DNA from: Multifurca ochricompacta
Lineage: Eukaryota; Basidiomycota; Agaricomycetes; Russulales; Russulaceae
Direction of reading: 5' to 3'
NCBI GenBank assembly: GCA_022496185.1
Contig: WTXG01000024.1
Coordinates: forward strand, 62,001 to 126,000
DNA: 64,000 nucleotides
Both the position numbers and the translations under genes were made by a program. Shown here piece by piece: positions 58,229 through 64,000 of the stretch. The notes beneath the pieces are model-generated. The model was not told where the DNA came from. It searched no databases and saw nothing but the letters and a program-made list of their open reading frames with translations. Position 1 is the stretch's first letter. Every line of letters begins with the position of its first letter.

Positions 58229-58524
58229 AGGGGATGCTGGATTACGTAAGGAAGTGGAAAGTTGAAATTGTCGCATCGCATGTCTCACAAGCAAGCATTC
58301 AAAAAATCAATCCCCCCCTCAAGTTGGCTTTTTTAATTCTCCCGCACTTTTTTTTTTGAAAGATACGTAATACATTAGCTTTCCCTTTTCTTTTTTTGTC
58401 GTCCTCTTCCACTTGTACCAGCTTTTGTTTCTTTCTATGCACGTAGTCCTCTCTTGAACGGTACCACCCTTCACCCACAACGGACAAGTTGGCTGGCTTG
58501 CTTTTTAATCCGATTAGGATTTTT
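58229..58524. other. Convergent 3' region between ORM and MTD1
   Basis: 296 bp between two converging stop codons; T-rich, no gene. Confidence 0.45.
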
Positions 58525-60093
58525 TTATGACGACGCTTTGAGCAGATCTTGGTATTGCAGCAGTCGCAATCTTTGGGTAGGATATAAGTGAAACAGAAAT
58601 GATCTGTGGCAAAAGCGATACGCTCACAAATTCCGCAATAGCATGAGAATCGTCACCTTTCCCACAGCAGGAATATACAACGACGCCTACGAAAGGACGC
58701 ACACATGTTGAGAGCCTCAGATACAGGGGAGGGAAGTAGGGCGAACGGACCTTTTCCCGAACGTCGACTTCGAAGTTCTTATCCGCCGCCACGTTCACGC
58801 AAACGCACCCGTCCTTCAACGCCGTCGTGGGAACCTTATACGTCGCGCTCGGAACGGCGGAGACGACCACATCTGAGAGGGCGAGACATCGGGCGAGATC
58901 GAATTCGGGAGGTGCCGGTCTCACGACGTGATGTGGGTGATACGCCCTTCGTTGCCGCGCGATTCCACCACCACCACCACCACCGCCGCCGCCGCTTGGT
59001 CGTTTGGTATATTCTTGGATGGAGTCTATGTCTACGGAAAAGACGCGTGCGCCATCATTGGCCAGGAGTGCCGCGAGCGGGCGACCGACTACCTCCGATC
59101 TGGCATTAGGCGCGGGAGGGATGAGATAGAAAACTCGAAAAAAAAAAAATGCAGCAACGAAAACAAAACGACTCACCGGTTGATGACGGTGATGATTCGG
59201 CCGTAGGCGCGGTCTCCGTAGGGTAAGAGCGCATTGTATACGCCCACACGCTCTAGGGCTTTCACGACGCCAAGTGGGGTGCAAGGTAAGATCGACTTGA
59301 CCGTTCCCGGTGGTGGTACATCATCTTTGAGTGGGGCCGGAGTGTGGGCCAGAGAGGGTGATGACGCTAACAAAGACTTGGGTTCGAGGTATCGGATGCT
59401 TTTTTTTTTTAATTAAGTAAGTGAACAGGTTGAGAAAGAGCCGGAGGGGGGAGGGAGAGAGAAAGACTCACTTGTGATAGAGGTTGAAGTGGAATTTATA
59501 GTTGAGCCCTTCGACATCTTTGAACGGTGAGACGATTTGCTGTAGATAATGATCCTGCTCCTTTCCGAAAATAGGGTAATACACCTGGGGGAGGGAAGCA
59601 TTGATGAGGATGAGGTTGAGAGGACGAGGCAAAGTTACAATAACGGGGGAATCGGACGGCGCACCATGATCCCATCGACCGTATCGTCCGCGTTGGCCTC
59701 TATGATGGCCTCTTCGACGCCCACGCCGTCACCATTGCCATTTAGGTTACCATTACCGTCACCAAGCGCGGAGCCCAACTCGCGCAACTCAAAGGCGATA
59801 CCCAACGCGGCGCATTGTTTGCGGGTGAACTCGGCATAAGACCGGCTGGGCATGCTCGCGGTAGCGAGGATGCCGACGATTTTTGGGGGCGCTCGCGTCG
59901 GTGTCAGGGATGCTAGGCTCGTTTTGACTTCGGCGAGGAAGGGTTCAGCGATTGTGTCTGCTTTAAGAAGGATACCTTTAGGCGCTGGAGCTGTTGCGGG
60001 CGTCGTCATCGTCGTCGTTTCTGCCTCTGCCTTTGCCTCTGGCTGTGTGCTTGTACCTGTGCCTGTCTCTGTCTCTGTCTGTATAGCTGGCAT
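58525..60093 (-). CDS. MTD1: Methylenetetrahydrofolate dehydrogenase (NAD+), Mtd1-type, 405 aa
   Basis: Oxidises 5,10-methylene-THF to methenyl-THF with NAD+ in cytosolic one-carbon metabolism feeding purine synthesis. Exons 60093-59665, 59584-59472, 59398 to about 59177, 59099-58751, 58686-58628 and 58570-58525 (about 406 codons). Signature text: ADTIAEPFLAEVKTSL, EAIIEANADDTVDGIMVYYP, IFGKEQDHYLQQIVSPFKDV, EGLNYKFHFNLYHNIRYLEP, SILPCTPLGVVKALERVGVY, VINRSEVVGRPLAALLANDG, ARVFSVDIDSIQEYT, SDVVVSAVPSATYKVPT and LYIPAVGKVTILMLLRNLLR. The N-terminus has a Thr/Glu/Ala-rich extension (about 35 residues), and a Gly10 run (58965-58995) is inserted after QEYTKRPS, enlarging the protein over yeast Mtd1 (320 aa). 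An upstream GTG-started frame exists; ATG at 60093 is preferred. Confidence 0.93.
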
Positions 60094-60279
60094 CGCTGAT
60101 GCTATCGTTTTGTAGAACTGTTTGGAGGGTTCACCCACTCAAGGAAAGTAACTTTAAAGGTGACTTAATCAGATTAGATTTAATTAGATTTGATGATTAG
60201 ATTTCTGATCTGATTACTAAATTGTGTGTGAAATTTCCTCCGAATGGTCGTGTAATGCAATCTCAACTTGTAAAAGGTA

Positions 60280-60364
60280 GCCCTCGTTGTCTAATGGTCA
60301 TGACGTCAGACTTCTATACACGATGGGCATCTGGAGGCTCCGGGTTCGAGTCCCGGCGGGGGTA
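60280..60364 (+). tRNA. tRNA-Arg(UCU) with a 12-nt intron
   Basis: Acceptor stem GCCCTCG (60280-60286) pairs with CGGGGGT (60357-60363), discriminator A. D-arm TTGTCTAATGGTCATGAC. Anticodon stem TCAGA / TCTGG with loop CTTCTA(A), anticodon TCT. The intron TACACGATGGGC follows A37, the standard nuclear tRNA intron position. T-arm CCGGG-TTCGAGT-CCCGG. Removing 12 nt leaves 73 nt. A T6 Pol III terminator follows at about 60367. A and B boxes are intact (TGTCTAATGG, GGTTCGAGTCC). Confidence 0.92.
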
Positions 60365-60700
60365 ACTTTTTTCCTCGTCATCGCGCCCTCACCTCACTCT
60401 GACTATAACTCTGATTCTGACTTTGATTTTCTGACTCTGCATTTTACGTGAATTTCTATCATCCTTTTGACCCGCTTTCTCATCAAGTCGGGTCTTGTCT
60501 TATTTTACGCCGCTCTTACGCAAAGTCGAGCCATTGAGTGATGCGATCCTGGCGCCAGATGTGCCTGTGGTATCGCACCCGACGCTTCCGCTCCTTTTGC
60601 GGGTGTATTCATTACCCATGGACATGAGCTTATATGCGCCCAGATCTCGTCCCCCCACGTGTTTTGATAGGACGTATCTTGACCATCTACCCCCATCATC
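60365..60700. other. Promoter region of the aminotransferase gene
   Basis: 336 bp between the tRNA terminator and ATG at 60701. Repeated CTGACT/CTCTGA words at 60395-60440. No further gene seen. Confidence 0.45.
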
Positions 60701-62922
60701 ATGTCCTTATCCCCCTCTGAGAAGCGCATGAACGCCCTCGACCACTCCCACCACGTCTCGGACTTTGCACGCAGGTATGCTGTCTCACCACTCAAAGGTC
60801 TCCAGAAATACTATGGCAGGGACTTGATATCGTTTGCTGGTGGTGCGCTCCCTCCTTTTAATCTCTGTCTCTGTTCATACGAACAAAACTTTCCTATCCT
60901 ATCCCACGGACGGACCGGCCGACCGACGAAACACAGGCTTACCGAGCCCAGAGTACTTTCCCTTCACCTCCATCTCGGCCGACATCCTCCCTGCCGACGC
61001 GTTCCCTCTCAACGCGCCACGCGCCTCGTCTTCATCCTCCTCTTCGTTCCCGTTAAGCTGGCTTTGGCGCTTGTTTGGCTCTGGCAAGGATAGCACGACG
61101 CATGTAGGGGTCCCTCGCTCCCCGCGCCAAGGGGATGGTGGGCTCAACCTCGCCACGGCGCTTCAATACGGTCCCGCGACAGGCCTCGCACGTATCCAAG
61201 CGTTCACTCGCGAATTTACGGAGCGCATATATGCACCCGTTTACAATGACTGGACCACGCTCGTTCACACGGGCAACACAGACGGGTACGGCTTCACTTG
61301 CACGCGCGCACACACGCACAAGTGCACACTTTTCTTTTTCTTTTGCTGACCAGAGGCGTGCGCCCACCCGCGGGGTGGACAGGTGGAGCCGTATAGCCAG
61401 GTTGTTGCTCAACCCAGGAGATACACTTCTCGTCGAAGAGTGGGCATACCCCTCAGCCATATCAAATACACGCCCTTTAGAAGTGCGTATGAAAAGCATA
61501 CCCATGGACGGTCAGGGTATACGCACCGACGTTCTCAGAGCTATTCTTTCTGGGTGGAACGCTGAGAAGGATGGCCCGAGGTGCGTGCGAAACGGGGACG
61601 GCTTTTCGGCGCCTGAGTAATAATTTATTGTTATCAGGCCGCGGGTGCTCTACACAGTTCCTGTGGGACAGAATCCGGTTGGCGTAGTGCGTTATCGCAT
61701 TTCAAATCTCTGGTATTCTGATCTGATCTGACTAATGACGTTAGACTATGGGCCTTGAACGCAAAAAGGCGATTTACGCCATTTGCGTCGAATATGGTAC
61801 GTCTCTTCGTTTATGGGTTTGGATCCAGAGGTGCTTTCTCGTTCTGAGCCGAGGACTTAAGATATCATCATCGCGGAGGATGATCCGTACTTTTTCCTCC
61901 AAGTTGGCGAGTTTGTGCCAAAGTCCCAGCGCAAACTAGAATCCGCAGGTGGCGACAACGACAACGATGTTGCACATTTCATCTCAAGTCTCGTCCCTAG
62001 CTTCCTCAAAGTAGATACAGAGGGACGGGTCATTCGAATCGACACTTTCTCCAAGGTGCGTTGAATTCTACTCTCACTTTCTTCCCCCTCCCGTTTTCCC
62101 TCATCACTAAATGGCTGGCCTTGCATACAGACCATCGCGCCCGGCGTGAGACTCGGCTGGTTCACCTGCAGCCCACTCTTTGCGGAGCGACTGGAGCGCA
62201 TCGGCGAAACGTCGACGCAGAGTCCGTGTGGGTTAGGCCAAGCGCTCGTTATGGCATTGCTTGAGCAATGGACCTTTGACGGATATATTCGATGGTTGCG
62301 TGGCTTGCGTACGCAGTACAAGCTCCGCCGCGACTACTTCGTCGATTGTCTTGCCGACGAGTTTGACTTGATACCGTCTCCAACGACCGGTGACCACGAC
62401 GACAAAAGAGCCGTACTATACGCATATGCACGCGGAACCATCAGCAGCGGCAGCATCAGTCGCGCTCGTGCGCTTGTGGGAGAGAAATCACAAGGACGAG
62501 ATGGGGGAAGAAGTGGTGGCAGTGGACGGCCCTTACTCTCTTTCATACCACCCACATCGGGCATGTTCGTTTGGGTGACAGTCTATTTCGGAGATATTCC
62601 GGACAAGACGGACGAGGAAGACGGGACGGTACTCACCCCCGAACGTCAGTTCTGGGCTCGTCTCGCCGACTCAGGCTTACTCACCGCTCCCGGTTGGTTC
62701 TTCTCCCCCGAGGAGCTTCTCGCTACATCGTCGTCGTCTTCGGATCGTCGGATTGGACATTTGAGGTTGAGCTATACCCCATCAGACGTACGTCCACAAA
62801 CACGGGTTTTCTTTCTTTCTTTCGCTGTTTCTCAACATAGCATACTCTTTCCGTAGATGGAGACCATTCGCCGGGGCGTCAAGATTTTCGCGCAGACGCT
62901 CGAGGAGTTCTCTCGTGTCTAA
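60701..62922 (+). CDS. ARO8: ARO8/AADAT-type PLP aminotransferase (aromatic or 2-aminoadipate), 567 aa
   Basis: Class I/II fold-type I aminotransferase. Exons 60701-60842, 60937-61285, 61383-61580, 61638-61683, 61745-61796, 61862-62055, 62131-62787 and 62857-62922 sum to 568 codons with all phases matching. Text: DLISFAGGLPSPEYFPF, ALQYGPATGLARIQAFT, DTLLVEEWAYPSAI, YTVPVGQNPVGT, IIAEDDPYFFL, and the PLP lysine in IDTFSK (Lys327) followed by TIAPGVRLGWF, then PTSGMFVWV and HLRLSY before the C-terminal helix. The family transaminates aromatic amino acids and 2-aminoadipate (lysine pathway), so substrate is uncertain. Ser and Gly/Arg-rich insertions (after NAPRAS, and around VGEKSQGRDGG) lengthen it. 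Its last codons EFSRV plus stop are duplicated at 33706-33723. Confidence 0.93.
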
Positions 62923-63197
62923 TAGAAATTGGATTTATAGATGAGAGGCCCCCCCCCCCCCCGGCCCTGGTTATAAGAAAGAAAGAGAATGTGTCTAAGT
63001 TGTGAATGGGTTCATGCTTTATTTACTCGGCGTCGGTCTTGTATATATCCATGTGGTGGAGATAAGCGTAATGATACAGCAAAGAATGTTGAGACAGGCA
63101 ACGTGATATGAATACTTCCCTTCAGGGTTAGGGCAGGTGGGCAGGTGGTTCCTAGACCTCATCCGCGTGCACCATACCCTTGTCCATCCCGTATTCA
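62923..63197. other. 3' UTR/promoter between aminotransferase and DUF6535 gene
   Basis: 275 bp, part of the inverted duplication. Has a C14-type run at 62950-62963. Compared with the left copy, 63108-63140 (TATGAATACTTCCCTTCAGGG...) differs while the flanks align, a small indel/replacement. Confidence 0.6.
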
Positions 63198-64000
63198 ATG
63201 TCTCAACCACATAGCGCTATCAACATCGGAGACGTACTCGAGGAGGGGATTGGCACTGGTATTTTATCTGTGCTTCGACAGAATCTCTCGACATTCAAAT
63301 GGCGTCTATATACAGGTGTCCATAATGACCACAGTTTTCCACCTCCGTCGGCTCAGGATCAGGCATTGCGGGGCGGATCAAGCTTTGTGGATGGGTCAGG
63401 GCCACTCTTTAACATGTACGTGGAGATGGCGGGGGAAGAAGACAAGAAGATGGCTGAGAGCTGGAAAGCGGACGCTGACGGCATCCTGGTCTTCGTGCGT
63501 TTCCTTATCACCCTCCCCCCCCCAATCCCTCCTTTTTTTTCTCATGTCAATTCAAATATTGTAGACTGGTCTATTTTCCGCTGCTGTTGCCGCATTAATC
63601 GCCGTATCCATCCAAGATCTCAAACAAAACTCCCAAGACACCTCTGCTTTCTATCTTGCAAACATTTACCAGCTCCTCGCTAACGCTAACGGCTCTCATG
63701 TCTCCATCCCTTCTACACTACCCGATCCATCTCAATTCTCTCCACCGGTATCTGCCATCTGGGTCAATTCACTCTGGTTCCTGAGCTTGGCCATCAGTCT
63801 TACTTGTGCCATGCTTGCCACGTTATTACAGCAGTGGGCACGTCAATATGTGAAGGTCACCCAGCCACGTTACAGTCCACATAAACGAGCTCGTATTCGT
63901 GCATTCTTTGCAGAAGGCGTCGACAAGTTACACCTGCCTTGGGCGGTTGAAGCGTTGCCCACACTCCTACACCTTTCCCTTTTCCTCTTCTTTGCAGGCC
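63198..64000 (+). CDS. DUF6535-type membrane protein, N-terminal part (right copy, cut by window end)
   Basis: Exons 63198-63258, 63316-63494 and 63565 onward, with the same lengths (61 and 179 nt) and splice sites as the left copy at 33449. Protein differences are few (for example PHSAIN against PHSVIN, WARQYVKV against WARRYVKV), while intron 2 differs in length through a C-run. The DUF6535 segment runs from SFVDGSGPLFNMYVEMAGEE through the hydrophobic part AIWVNSLWFLSLAISLTCAM to LLHLSLFLFFAG at the edge. An upstream in-frame ATG at 63180 is not present in the left copy, so 63198 is preferred. Function unknown. Confidence 0.88.

Larger units (their letters stand above)
62905..64000 (+). 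repeat. Inverted segmental duplication, right copy
   Basis: Matches 33723 down to about 32640 in reverse complement, including the aminotransferase terminal codons, poly-C/poly-G run, promoter and DUF6535 exons. Homology must continue past the window because the left copy extends to at least 31173. Confidence 0.9.

Noticed and set aside
60094..60138. MTD1 start upstream at a GTG (60138)
   Set aside because: No ATG there; the ATG at 60093 starts the same frame and is the normal choice in a nuclear gene.

Overview
The window reads as nuclear DNA of a filamentous basidiomycete, most likely an agaricomycete. Genes carry many 45-80 bp GT-AG introns with CTNAC-like branch sites. DUF6535 and Clr2_transil proteins, which are typical of Agaricomycetes, occur beside conserved eukaryotic housekeeping genes, and the mobile elements are chromodomain Gypsy, LINE, hAT and Tc1/mariner types. 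I cannot name the species.

Layout. (1) 1-4.2 kb: degenerate hAT-like repeat DNA holding a short LINE insertion with a clear target-site duplication. (2) 4.24-6.73 kb: an intact 15-exon secreted carboxylesterase on the minus strand. (3) 8.2-30.3 kb: a nested mobile-element block. Gypsy chromovirus B (10604-29198) is interrupted by full-length Gypsy chromovirus A (12320-21258), which is itself interrupted by a 1.4-kb hAT-type element (14041-15472). B is also broken by a solo LTR (23807-24381) and by a 1.6-kb almost perfect palindrome with Tc1/mariner ends (25563-27172). Computationally removing each insert plus one target-site copy restores the host reading frame, which supports the boundaries. 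Both Gypsy elements carry a Tf1-type self-priming signature and coding sequence beyond the integrase/chromodomain. (4) 31-63 kb: a gene-dense euchromatic segment. In order it holds a DUF6535 membrane protein (-), a Clr2-like silencing protein (-), a STIMATE/vacuolar membrane protein (-), SEC18/NSF (+), a six-knuckle CNBP/Gis2 protein (+), a poorly resolved exon-like tract, COQ10 (+), a Uds1-domain coiled-coil protein (+), a virilizer-like 1330-residue protein (-), an ORM/ORMDL protein (+), MTD1 (-), tRNA-Arg(UCU) (+) and an ARO8-type aminotransferase (+). (5) 62.9-64 kb: a second DUF6535 gene, cut by the window edge, which is an inverted duplicate of the one at 31-33.7 kb.

The housekeeping genes are functionally mixed (vesicle fusion, sphingolipid control, ubiquinone, one-carbon and amino-acid metabolism, RNA binding) and do not form a cluster. 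Three pairs are head-to-head with short shared promoters: STIMATE/SEC18 (256 bp), virilizer-like/ORM (199 bp), and MTD1/tRNA-Arg. The inverted DUF6535 copies bracket the whole 29-kb gene-dense segment. The left copy carries the last 15 coding bases and stop of the aminotransferase gene, so the right-hand locus appears to be the parent.

Exon coordinates were worked out by hand from frame continuity, splice signals and family knowledge. Totals divisible by three support most models, but single-base errors are possible.
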